NCBI GenBank assembly: GCA_002400085.1
Contig: DHEX01000034.1
Coordinates: 1-5,865, forward strand
Origin: Clostridiaceae bacterium UBA4839
Lineage (GTDB): Bacteria; Bacillota; Clostridia; Clostridiales; Caloramatoraceae
Direction: 5' to 3'
Length of the DNA: 5,865 bases
Positions 1-5,837 of this stretch are shown here, piece by piece. The notes beneath the pieces were generated by a model. The model did no database searches, had not been told where the DNA came from, and saw only the letters and a list, made by a program, of their open reading frames with translations. Position 1 is the first letter of the stretch. Each line of letters opens with the position of its first letter. Both the position numbers and the translations under genes were made by a program.

Positions 1-941
1 ACTTTGCGCTCTTCGGTCCAGCGATTGTTCTCGTCCTCAACGGCTTTTTTAATGCAGGCCTGGAATTTTTGATTTAGCTCATCCAGCTCATTTTTGCCAT
101 CCGAGCGCAGATCTACCAGCATACTACATTCCGAGGCAATAGAATTAACACTCATGCCGCCCTCCACGACGCCTACGCAGAACGTCGTCTTCGGTGAAAG
201 CGGAGTGCGAATCTCAGAAATATTGTTAATCGCACGACCCATTGCGAAGATCGGGTTCACTAGACCAAAGGAACCATAGGAATGTCCGCCCGGGCCACGG
301 AACGTGACACGATATCGAAGGCTTCCTGTGCCGCCGTATATAACCACGCTGCCGATTCCGTCAATCGAGATAAACCCGTCAACCTCTTTTGCGTGATTCT
401 TGAAAAAGTTGCGTGTGCCCTTGAGATCGCCCAGGCCTTCCTCACATACATTGCTGCCGATAATGATGTCCCCTTTCGGTTTCAAGCCGCACTTTTTAAT
501 CGTACGCAGAATTGATAAAATTTCGGCTAGTCCACGCGTATCGTCACCGATCCCTGGGCAGGTGTAGCGCCCGTCTTTTTCGGTGATCTCGAGCGGAGTG
601 TCCAAAGGAAATACTGTGTCCGTGTGCGCCGTGATGCACACCGTCGGACCTTCTCCCGTTCCCTTGATTCGAGTGAACACATTCCAGACATCATCTATCT
701 CAGCACTGCAACCTTCGGCTTCCATCAGCTCTTTGAAGTACTTTGCCTTTTCCTCCTCATGGTTGCTGGGAGACGGAATTTTCACAAGTTTGAGCTGCTG
801 CTCAAGCGTATGTTCGGCATCCTCTTTTACAAATGCGAATGCTTCCTGCATTTTCATGGAATCGTGCAGCTCTTTTACACTTTCTTCTATTGATAATGCC
901 CCATTGGTTTTATTTATAGTTTTTTCTACTTTCTCTTTCAT
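1..941 (-). CDS. M20 family metallopeptidase/deacylase (PepT-like), C-terminus cut by window edge
   Basis: Zinc-dependent hydrolase of the M20 family (peptidase T, carboxypeptidase G2, acetylornithine and succinyl-diaminopimelate deacylases), probably cytoplasmic, cleaving a peptide or N-acyl amide bond. My translation gives 313 residues with no stop before the edge; family members are usually about 370-450, so the last part is missing. Visible motifs: HTDTVFP (His106, Asp108: first metal site), GIGDDTRG (Asp133/134: bridging Asp), CEEGLGD (Glu167/168: catalytic base and ligand) and FISIDG (Asp194: likely second-site ligand). GPGGHSYGSFG around His220 begins the dimerisation domain. The C-terminal zinc histidine lies outside the window. 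There is an N-terminal extension of roughly 45 residues. The ATG at 941 is supported by AAGGGGG at 952-958, 10 bases upstream. All 13 arginines are CGN codons. It lies downstream of the permease, suggesting it processes the imported compound. Exact substrate is unknown. Confidence 0.9.
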   Translation of the reverse strand, partial: MKEKVEKTINKTNGALSIEESVKELHDSMKMQEAFAFVKEDAEHTLEQQLKLVKIPSPSNHEEEKAKYFKELMEAEGCSAEIDDVWNVFTRIKGTGEGPTVCITAHTDTVFPLDTPLEITEKDGRYTCPGIGDDTRGLAEILSILRTIKKCGLKPKGDIIIGSNVCEEGLGDLKGTRNFFKNHAKEVDGFISIDGIGSVVIYGGTGSLRYRVTFRGPGGHSYGSFGLVNPIFAMGRAINNISEIRTPLSPKTTFCVGVVEGGMSVNSIASECSMLVDLRSDGKNELDELNQKFQACIKKAVEDENNRWTEERK

Positions 942-951
942 TGATAATACA

Positions 952-958
952 CCCCCTT
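952..958 (-). promoter_or_regulatory. Ribosome binding site of the M20 peptidase
   Basis: On the minus strand this reads AAGGGGG, 10 bases before the ATG at 941. It decides the start of the peptidase. No convincing separate promoter was seen in 942-1097, so translation is probably from the permease transcript. Confidence 0.7.
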
Positions 959-1097
959 GATTTTCTTTACAGTTTCTTTTCAAACCAGATAAGACGTCCT
1001 TGTACATTTCATCTTTGCAGGTACATTCAGGATTTCATGTCTTGTATCTTCTTTTGGTTTTCGGTCTGTGCTATAAAATGTCATTCTTCTTCATATA

Positions 1098-2390
1098 TCA
1101 GAAGATTGGATAAATTGTCATAACCCAGCCGACAGTAATCAACGTGATGATGATTGCCGGAAGCCAGCTCATTTTTGCAATATCCTTAACGTCATAGTTG
1201 CCGACGCTCATCGCAAGCGGAACAGTAGGAGTTGCTAGCGGACTAAAGAATGCAGTCGTGCATGCGATAAAGCAAAGGACAATAGGTCCAATGGGGTTTG
1301 CGCCAAGCGACTTGCAGATCATGATATAAAGCGGCGTAAAAATCGCAACCACGCCATCGTTCAGCATGAACTGTGTGAGGATGAATGGCACAATAAAGAT
1401 CAGCAGGCCTGCAAGATAATTATTATGTATTCCAGTGATCACGCCAGCGAGACTGTTTCCGATGACATCAGCTGCACCTGTCTCGGAAAGTGCAGAACCC
1501 ATGCCCAGCGATCCAATAACCAAAAGAAGCATGGGAAGATTCATTGATTTGAAGATTTCCTCTTTCTTTAGGACACCAGATGCCGCGATGATCAGTGCGC
1601 CGATCATGGTGATTTCCCAGTTCGCAAGATGGAGCTTGGAAGAAAATAATAGCCCTAAGAGCACGAGGATAAATGTCACGGAGCCGATGACTTCGCGGAC
1701 AGGATCTAGAGGTTTCGGTTCTTTGGCTGCCATGCCTGGCTGAACCTCATCGGCGGCCCCTTTGTCCGGGCAGAACTTTGGGATCAAAAAGATTGCCATA
1801 AGGATAATCGCGATCATGGTTGGCAGCTTTCCCTTCGTGATATCCATGATGGTCATATTATACTGAGTATAATTATAAGCCTTTAGGAAGCCATCGAAAA
1901 GTGCCATAAAACTTATGGAAGCAGAGAACGGCAGTGTACAGACGGTACCGATTGCGGTAATAGCGATCGGGAACATCATTTTTGATGGAGAAATTTTCAT
2001 TTCTTTACAGACACCGTAGGCCAACGGATAAACAATGGAAAAGCAGACAACCGCACTTGGGATGAACTGTGCGAGCACACAGACTAGAATTACGTATCCC
2101 GCAAGCACTTTAGTGAAAGAACCATGGCTGATCCTGCAGATCCATGAGGACAGCTTTTTGGCCATCTGTGTGCGGTTAAGACCACCTGCGACGACAAACA
2201 TCGATGCCATCAGAATGACAGTGGAATTGCCGAACACCCCAAGTGCCGTCTTGGCCTTCAGGCAGCCCGTCAGCACCATTGCCATCATGCTGGATAGTGC
2301 CAAAACGGCGATCGAAATCTTCTCGCCGCTAAACACAAAACTGATAAGGGTCAGAATAAAAATGATAATGCAAATTGTTAAGTGGTTCAT
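1098..2390 (-). CDS. SLC13/DASS-like anion permease (ion transporter superfamily)
   Basis: Integral membrane carrier of 430 residues, full length for the family, expected to import a di- or tricarboxylate or related anion with Na+ or H+. The protein is almost wholly hydrophobic. Segments lie at about 2-21, 26-44, 54-71, 95-127, 139-166 and 190-205; a hydrophilic loop with charged and proline residues follows at about 207-232; then segments at 234-250, 258-272, 284-300, 325-357, 366-393 and 408-428. The two halves match the inverted-repeat architecture of this superfamily. FIPSAVVC (110-116) and the SPLATPT stretch (383-389) sit where the paired re-entrant SNT-type motifs occur; FMLNDG (341-346) is another polar break in a membrane segment. 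The classic SNTAT motif is not exact, so substrate and subfamily (DASS, CitMHS-like or other) are uncertain. The start is supported by GGAGG eight bases upstream. It leads a minus-strand unit with the M20 hydrolase. Confidence 0.85.
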   Translation of the reverse strand: MNHLTICIIIFILTLISFVFSGEKISIAVLALSSMMAMVLTGCLKAKTALGVFGNSTVILMASMFVVAGGLNRTQMAKKLSSWICRISHGSFTKVLAGYVILVCVLAQFIPSAVVCFSIVYPLAYGVCKEMKISPSKMMFPIAITAIGTVCTLPFSASISFMALFDGFLKAYNYTQYNMTIMDITKGKLPTMIAIILMAIFLIPKFCPDKGAADEVQPGMAAKEPKPLDPVREVIGSVTFILVLLGLLFSSKLHLANWEITMIGALIIAASGVLKKEEIFKSMNLPMLLLVIGSLGMGSALSETGAADVIGNSLAGVITGIHNNYLAGLLIFIVPFILTQFMLNDGVVAIFTPLYIMICKSLGANPIGPIVLCFIACTTAFFSPLATPTVPLAMSVGNYDVKDIAKMSWLPAIIITLITVGWVMTIYPIF

Positions 2391-2396
2391 ATTGAA

Positions 2397-2406
2397 CCCC
2401 TCCCTT
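2397..2406 (-). promoter_or_regulatory. Ribosome binding site of the permease
   Basis: Minus-strand AAGGGAGGGG, whose GGAGG core ends eight bases before the ATG at 2390. This is a strong Bacillota-type Shine-Dalgarno site and fixes the permease start. Confidence 0.75.
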
Positions 2407-2423
2407 CAGTTGTGACATAATTA

Positions 2424-2444
2424 TTTTAGACGCCTTTTTTAGAC
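2424..2444 (-). repeat. Two direct copies of GTCTAAAA in the permease leader
   Basis: On the minus strand GTCTAAAA occurs at 2444-2437 and again at 2431-2424, a 13-base period. They lie in the predicted 5' leader between promoter and ribosome site. They could be a regulator half-site pair or chance in an A-rich leader; nothing links them to a known protein. Confidence 0.4.
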
Positions 2445-2463
2445 ATCTTTTTCTTTCACACTC

Positions 2464-2491
2464 ATTTTATGCCGATTTTTGGAGAAGTCAA
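2464..2491 (-). promoter_or_regulatory. Leftward sigma-A-type promoter for permease and peptidase
   Basis: Minus-strand -35 TTGACT (2491-2486) and -10 TAAAAT (2469-2464) are separated by 16 bases. Transcription would start near 2457, leaving a leader of about 67 bases before the permease ATG. It is the best match on this strand in the intergenic region. Assigned from sequence match alone. Confidence 0.6.
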
Positions 2492-2560
2492 GAAATTTTT
2501 TATTGTTTTTATAAAGTAAATATTCAATTTTATTTTAATTAACATAAAGTTTGCCTAATT

Positions 2561-2580
2561 CTGTTTACCGCTGAAAACAG
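2561..2580. repeat. Inverted repeat CTGTTT-N8-AAACAG
   Basis: A perfect six-base inverted repeat with an eight-base spacer, about 70 bases upstream of the leftward -35 box. It is not followed by a T-run on either strand, so it is unlikely to be a terminator. An operator for the divergent genes is possible but unproven. Confidence 0.35.
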
Positions 2581-2613
2581 TTGTATTATTGTCAACATAT
2601 AGTTCATATGCAA

Positions 2614-2696
2614 ATTTATCCGATGGCTCCGATGGCTACCATCCGTAATCCTCCGCTTAACGCGGAGAATAACGGACGCTACGCCCCTGGATAAAT
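2614..2696. repeat. GC-rich inverted-repeat element (MITE-like or structured repeat)
   Basis: An 83-base block bounded by perfect eight-base inverted ends, ATTTATCC (2614-2621) and GGATAAAT (2689-2696). Inside are a tandem nine-base repeat CCGATGGCT (2620-2628 and 2629-2637 in register), a small GATGG/CCATC hairpin (2631-2643) and a central hairpin CTCCGC-TTAAC-GCGGAG (2651-2667) flanked by pairing TCCGT/ACGGA (2642-2646 with 2672-2676). It is clearly more GC-rich than the AT-rich DNA on both sides and has no coding potential I would trust. It could be a miniature inverted-repeat element or a structured regulatory RNA; it lacks a T-run of the kind an intrinsic terminator needs. Confidence 0.5.
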
Positions 2697-2716
2697 GATT
2701 CAAGTGTGAATCTTTT
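2697..2716 (+). terminator. Possible weak hairpin terminator
   Basis: Six-base stem GATTCA (2697-2702) with TGAATC (2707-2712), a four-base loop, then four T. It abuts the GC-rich element and lies upstream of the aspA promoter, so it could block rightward read-through. The stem is short and the T-tract is minimal. Confidence 0.25.
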
Positions 2717-2759
2717 AAATATTCTGGATAAAAATTTAACAAAAAAGTCAAAAAAACGG

Positions 2760-2788
2760 TTGCATTATTGCAAGAATGAACCTATAAT
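2760..2788 (+). promoter_or_regulatory. Near-consensus sigma-A promoter for aspA and malic enzyme
   Basis: The -35 TTGCAT (2760-2765) and -10 TATAAT (2783-2788) are spaced by the ideal 17 bases. Transcription should begin near 2795, giving a leader of about 140 bases before the aspA ATG. The -35 overlaps an inverted repeat, TTGCA-N4-TGCAA (2760-2773), which could be a repressor site. Confidence 0.75.
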
Positions 2789-2823
2789 TTAGTTAGATGA
2801 AAGAAATCCTTCATATTTATAAA

Positions 2824-2835
2824 TTTACGCGTAAA
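2824..2835. promoter_or_regulatory. Perfect palindrome TTTACGCGTAAA, candidate operator
   Basis: A 12-base perfect palindrome with a central CG, about 30 bases downstream of the predicted aspA transcription start. LacI-family operators commonly have this form, and the position would suit a roadblock repressor. It does not match the CcpA cre consensus well. No regulator gene is in the window, so the assignment is inference. Confidence 0.4.
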
Positions 2836-2885
2836 AAAGAAATTTAAATTGCAAAAAATTGTTAATTGTATTGATTTTTCTGGAT

Positions 2886-2906
2886 ATTATTAATTTTATT
2901 AATAAT
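2886..2906 (+). repeat. AT-only hairpin just upstream of the aspA ribosome site
   Basis: Perfect eight-base arms ATTATTAA (2886-2893) and TTAATAAT (2899-2906) around a five-base loop, nine bases before the Shine-Dalgarno sequence. All pairs are A-U, so the structure would be weak. It could modulate translation or mRNA stability, or simply reflect AT-rich leader DNA. Confidence 0.35.
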
Positions 2907-2914
2907 GCAATAAC

Positions 2915-2923
2915 AAAGGGGGA
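2915..2923 (+). promoter_or_regulatory. Ribosome binding site of aspA
   Basis: AAAGGGGGA, with 11 bases between its G-run and the ATG at 2934. It decides the start. The reading frame stays open back to a TTG at 2859, but that codon has no ribosome site and the extra 25 residues do not match the family. Confidence 0.75.
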
Positions 2924-2933
2924 TGTGTTTATT

Positions 2934-4340
2934 ATGCTATTTAGAAAAGAAAGCGATTCAATTGGAGAAAAACAAGTTCCAAAGGATGCTTATTATGGTG
3001 TCCAAACCTTAAGAGCTGCTGAAAACTTTAATATTACAGGTTATAGGCTTCAACCTGAGTTTATTAAAAGCCTTGCTAAAATTAAAAAAGCAGCAGCAAT
3101 AACAAATCATAAAGCAGGACTTCTGGATGAAAAAATAGCAAAAGCAATTGTTAAAGCTTGTGATGAAATAATTGAAGGTAAACTTCATGATGAGTTTATA
3201 ACAGACCCTATTCAAGGCGGAGCAGGAACTTCTATGAATATGAATGCTAATGAAGTAATTGCAAATAGAGCCATTGAAATATTAGGTGGTGAAAAGGGGA
3301 ATTATAAAATTGTACACCCCAATGATCATGTAAACATGGGTCAGTCAACCAATGATGTAATTCCAACTGCAGGAAAAATTACAGCTTATGAATTACTTAA
3401 TAATACAATAGATGAGCTTGAGAAACTTCATGGTGCTTTATTGAAAAAATCAAAGGAATTTGATAATGTTATAAAAATGGGAAGAACCCAGCTTCAAGAT
3501 GCTGTGCCTATAAGACTTGGACAGGAATTTGGTGCTTATGCAGAGGTAGTTGGAAGAGATGTAGTAAGACTTAAAAAGGCACAGGAAGAGATATTATCTG
3601 TAAATCTTGGTGGAACTGCAGTAGGAACAGGAATAAATGCAGATAGTGAATTTGAAAAAAATATTGTTCCAAATTTAGCAAAGATTACAGGAATCAATTT
3701 AAAACAGTGTGAAGATCTTGTTGATGGAACTCAAAACCTTGATGGATATGTAGTTGTGTCAGGCGCACTAAAAACTTGTGCAGTAAGTTTATCTAAAATA
3801 TCAAATGATTTAAGATTATTATCTTCAGGTCCAAGAACTGGCTTTGGAGAAATAAATTTACCTCCAAAACAAAATGGTTCTTCTATAATGCCAGGAAAAA
3901 TAAACCCAGTTATTCCTGAAGTTGTAAATCAGGTTGCCTTTAGTGTAATAGGCAATGATATGACAATTACAATGGCAGCAGAAGCAGGACAAATGGAGCT
4001 TAATGCTTTTGAACCAGTTTTGTTCTATAAATTGTTTGAATCAATTACTACTCTTGGGAATGCTGTTAATACATTAACAAAAAATTGTGTTGAAGGGATT
4101 ACTGCAAATAGAGAAAGATGTAGAGATTTGGTGTATAATAGTGTAGGTATTGTTACTGCTATTTGCCCATATGTTGGATATAAGGAAGCTGCAAAAATTG
4201 CAAAAACAGCTATAAAAACAGGCGAACCAGTAAAGAAAGTAGCACTTGATGAGGGAGTACTTAGTGAAAAAGAATTAGATGTGCTTCTAAATCCTGTTGC
4301 CATGACTGAGCCTGGTATAGCAGGGAAACAACAACAATAG
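2934..4340 (+). CDS. aspA: Aspartate ammonia-lyase (aspartase)
   Basis: Cytoplasmic homotetrameric enzyme converting L-aspartate to fumarate and ammonia. The 468 residues match the usual aspartase length. Substrate-binding motifs are intact: GGAGTSMNMN (Thr99), GQSTND (Ser138, Thr139, Asn140), GRTQLQDAVP (Thr185) and the fumarate-lyase signature GSSIMPGKINP, with catalytic Ser316 on the mobile loop, Lys322 and Asn324. Gln186 replaces the His of fumarases and Bacillus aspartases; to my recollection E. coli aspartase also has Gln here. EAGQMELNAFEPV (350-362) and the NPVAMTEPGIAGK tail (453-465) also favour aspartase over class II fumarase. The protein reads closely like Bacillus aspartase throughout. 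The malic enzyme gene follows 38 bases downstream with no terminator between, so they are probably cotranscribed. All 13 arginines are AGA or AGG, unlike the left-hand genes. Confidence 0.95.
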   Translation: MLFRKESDSIGEKQVPKDAYYGVQTLRAAENFNITGYRLQPEFIKSLAKIKKAAAITNHKAGLLDEKIAKAIVKACDEIIEGKLHDEFITDPIQGGAGTSMNMNANEVIANRAIEILGGEKGNYKIVHPNDHVNMGQSTNDVIPTAGKITAYELLNNTIDELEKLHGALLKKSKEFDNVIKMGRTQLQDAVPIRLGQEFGAYAEVVGRDVVRLKKAQEEILSVNLGGTAVGTGINADSEFEKNIVPNLAKITGINLKQCEDLVDGTQNLDGYVVVSGALKTCAVSLSKISNDLRLLSSGPRTGFGEINLPPKQNGSSIMPGKINPVIPEVVNQVAFSVIGNDMTITMAAEAGQMELNAFEPVLFYKLFESITTLGNAVNTLTKNCVEGITANRERCRDLVYNSVGIVTAICPYVGYKEAAKIAKTAIKTGEPVKKVALDEGVLSEKELDVLLNPVAMTEPGIAGKQQQ

Positions 4341-4364
4341 CAGGAAAACAAATTTATTACAAAT

Positions 4365-4371
4365 AGAGGTG
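4365..4371 (+). promoter_or_regulatory. Ribosome binding site of the malic enzyme
   Basis: AGAGGTG seven bases before the ATG at 4379, in the 38-base gap after aspA. Translation therefore has its own site within a shared transcript. Confidence 0.65.
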
Positions 4372-4378
4372 TATAAAC

Positions 4379-5611
4379 ATGGATTTAAGGGAAATATCAT
4401 TAAAATTTCACAAGGATCATGAAGGCAAAATTGCACTTCAGCCGAAAGTGCCAGTAAAAACTAAAGAAGATTTAGCTATTGCTTACACCCCGGGTGTTGC
4501 AGAACCTTGTCTTGAAATCAAAAAAAATTATGATACAATATATGATTACACTGCAAAGGGAAATATGGTAGCAATTGTAACAAATGGGTCAGCAGTGCTT
4601 GGACTTGGAAACATTGGAGCAGGAGCAGGGCTTCCTGTTATGGAAGGTAAGGCTGTGCTTTTTAAGGCATTTGGAGGAGTTGATGCTTTTCCAATTTGTC
4701 TTGATACTTCAGATGTAGATAAGATAGTTGAGACAGTTAAACTTATGGAACCTACTTTTGGAGGAATAAATCTTGAGGACATAAAGGCTCCTGAATGTTT
4801 TGAAGTTGAAGAAAAGCTTAAGAAAGTATGCAATATACCAATATTCCATGATGATCAGCATGGAACAGCTGTTGTATCTACTGCATGTCTTATAAATGCA
4901 CTTAAACTTATAGGAAAGAAGTTTGAAGATATAACTATTGTTATAAATGGAGCAGGAGCAGCTGGAACTGCTATAGCAAAACTTCTTATAAAGATGGGAA
5001 CAAAGGATGTTATCCTTTGCGATACAAAGGGACCTATATACAAGGGCAGAACTGTAAGAATGAATAAGTATAAAGAGGAAATGGCAAACATTTCAAATAA
5101 AAACATGATAAAAGGAACTTTAGCTGATGCTTTAAAAGGAGCAGATGTATTCCTTGGAGTATCTGTTGCAAACTGTGTTACACCTGAAATGGTTAAATCA
5201 ATGAACAAGGATGCCATAATTATGGCTATGGCAAATCCAAATCCTGAAATACTTCCATCAGTTGCAAAGGGAGCAGGGGCAAGAGTTGTTTGCACAGGAC
5301 GTTCTGATTTTCCAAACCAAGTTAACAATGTAGTTGCTTTCCCAGGAATATTCAGAGGAGCTTTAGATGTAAGGGCAAGTGAAATAAATGATGAAATGAA
5401 AATAGCTGCTGCTTATGCTATTGCAAGTGTAGTTAAAGATGATGAATTAAATGAAGATTATGTAATGCCAAATGCATTTGACCTTAGAATTGCACCTGTA
5501 GTTGCAAGGGAAGTTGCAAGGGCTGCAATAAAAACTAAAGTTGCAAGAAGAAAAGATATGACTCCTGAAATGGTTGAGGAGCATACTAAAAAATTATTGA
5601 AATTAGAGTAA
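4379..5611 (+). CDS. NAD-type malic enzyme (malate dehydrogenase, decarboxylating)
   Basis: Converts L-malate to pyruvate and CO2 while reducing NAD(P)+, needing Mg2+ or Mn2+; cytoplasmic. At 410 residues it is a short bacterial malic enzyme without the C-terminal phosphotransacetylase-like domain. The N-terminal catalytic part carries YTPGVAEP (Tyr36, general acid), EGKAVLFK (Lys91, general base), NLEDIKAPECF (Glu133, Asp134) and FHDDQHGTA (Asp158/159) as metal ligands. The Rossmann domain follows: GAGAAG at 191-196, and an acidic residue, Asp215, after the second strand in ILCDTKG, which suggests NAD rather than NADP. MANPNPE (284-290) and NNVVAFPG (316-323) complete the active site. It lies behind aspA and ahead of a strong terminator. 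Codon use is AT-rich (arginine almost all AGA/AGG, one CGT). The cofactor and the in vivo direction are inferred. Confidence 0.95.
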   Translation: MDLREISLKFHKDHEGKIALQPKVPVKTKEDLAIAYTPGVAEPCLEIKKNYDTIYDYTAKGNMVAIVTNGSAVLGLGNIGAGAGLPVMEGKAVLFKAFGGVDAFPICLDTSDVDKIVETVKLMEPTFGGINLEDIKAPECFEVEEKLKKVCNIPIFHDDQHGTAVVSTACLINALKLIGKKFEDITIVINGAGAAGTAIAKLLIKMGTKDVILCDTKGPIYKGRTVRMNKYKEEMANISNKNMIKGTLADALKGADVFLGVSVANCVTPEMVKSMNKDAIIMAMANPNPEILPSVAKGAGARVVCTGRSDFPNQVNNVVAFPGIFRGALDVRASEINDEMKIAAAYAIASVVKDDELNEDYVMPNAFDLRIAPVVAREVARAAIKTKVARRKDMTPEMVEEHTKKLLKLE

Positions 5612-5630
5612 TAGTTAAATAAAAATTAAT

Positions 5631-5683
5631 AAACTGCTGCAAAATATATTATGTAATATTAATATTTTGCAGCAGTTTTTTTT
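5631..5683 (+). terminator. Strong intrinsic terminator of the aspA-malic enzyme operon
   Basis: Perfect 17-base arms, AAACTGCTGCAAAATAT (5631-5647) and its complement (5662-5678), around a 14-base loop, running into eight T at 5676-5683. It begins 19 bases after the malic enzyme stop codon. The A-rich left flank may give some activity on the opposite strand too. Confidence 0.92.
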
Positions 5684-5700
5684 ATCTTTCATAATTTAGA

Positions 5701-5747
5701 TTTAATCCACCGCGGGGATAAGAAACAAAGTTATTCTAAGGATTAAA
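5701..5747. repeat. Short inverted repeat TTTAATCC...GGATTAAA
   Basis: Perfect eight-base ends at 5701-5708 and 5740-5747 enclose 31 bases that include CCGCGGGG. The ends resemble, but do not equal, those of the 2614-2696 element (ATTTATCC/GGATAAAT). It could be a small element or chance pairing in AT-rich DNA. Confidence 0.3.
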
Positions 5748-5760
5748 ATGCCAGACAGCT

Positions 5761-5837
5761 GTAGGGAACGGTCTTGACCGTTCCTCTGGGGGATGGCACG
5801 GAATCGTGGGGGCGGAACGGTCAAGACCGCTCCCTAC
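5761..5837. repeat. Nested inverted-repeat element, likely interspersed repeat
   Basis: A 77-base GC-rich unit. The 24-base outer arms (5761-5784 and 5814-5837) pair at 23 of 24 positions, the exception being A5768 against C5830. Each arm is itself a near-palindrome: GGAACGGTC (5765-5773), TT, GACCGTTCC (5776-5784), and similarly on the right with AA at its centre. A third small hairpin, CACG-GAAT-CGTG (5797-5808), lies between them. The ends are GTAGGG/CCCTAC. No T-run follows and no ORF is present. The form fits a REP- or MITE-type intergenic repeat; copy number cannot be judged here. The rest of 5684-5865 holds nothing else I can support. Confidence 0.65.

Noticed and set aside
583..960. 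Plus-strand open frame opposite the peptidase gene
   Set aside because: It is a serine- and phenylalanine-rich antisense shadow of the M20 gene, which has intact catalytic motifs on the minus strand.
942..1097. Terminator or promoter between the permease and peptidase genes
   Set aside because: Only short, widely spaced complementary words and no T-run or paired -35/-10 boxes; nothing there separates the two genes.
2590..2595. Minus-strand TTGACA as a second -35 box for the permease
   Set aside because: At 16-18 bases downstream the sequence is GC-containing (around AGCGGT) with no acceptable -10 box.
2539..2751. Minus-strand 70-codon frame across the GC-rich repeat
   Set aside because: It reads through inverted-repeat DNA, shows no protein-like pattern and no recognisable domain.
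2859..2933. N-terminal extension of AspA from an upstream TTG
   Set aside because: No ribosome site precedes the TTG, the extra 25 residues are low-complexity translation of AT-rich leader, and the ATG at 2934 has a strong Shine-Dalgarno sequence and matches the family start.
2934..4340. Class II fumarase instead of aspartase
   Set aside because: GRTQ in place of fumarase GRTH, the ITGYRLQ and AMTEPGIAGK stretches, and overall likeness to Bacillus aspartase favour AspA.
4025..5328. Minus-strand open frames opposite aspA and the malic enzyme gene
   Set aside because: No ribosome sites or recognisable domains; they mirror well-conserved enzymes on the plus strand.
5761..5837. CRISPR repeat or intrinsic terminator
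   Set aside because: There is only one inverted pair with no regularly spaced direct repeats, and no T-run follows either hairpin.
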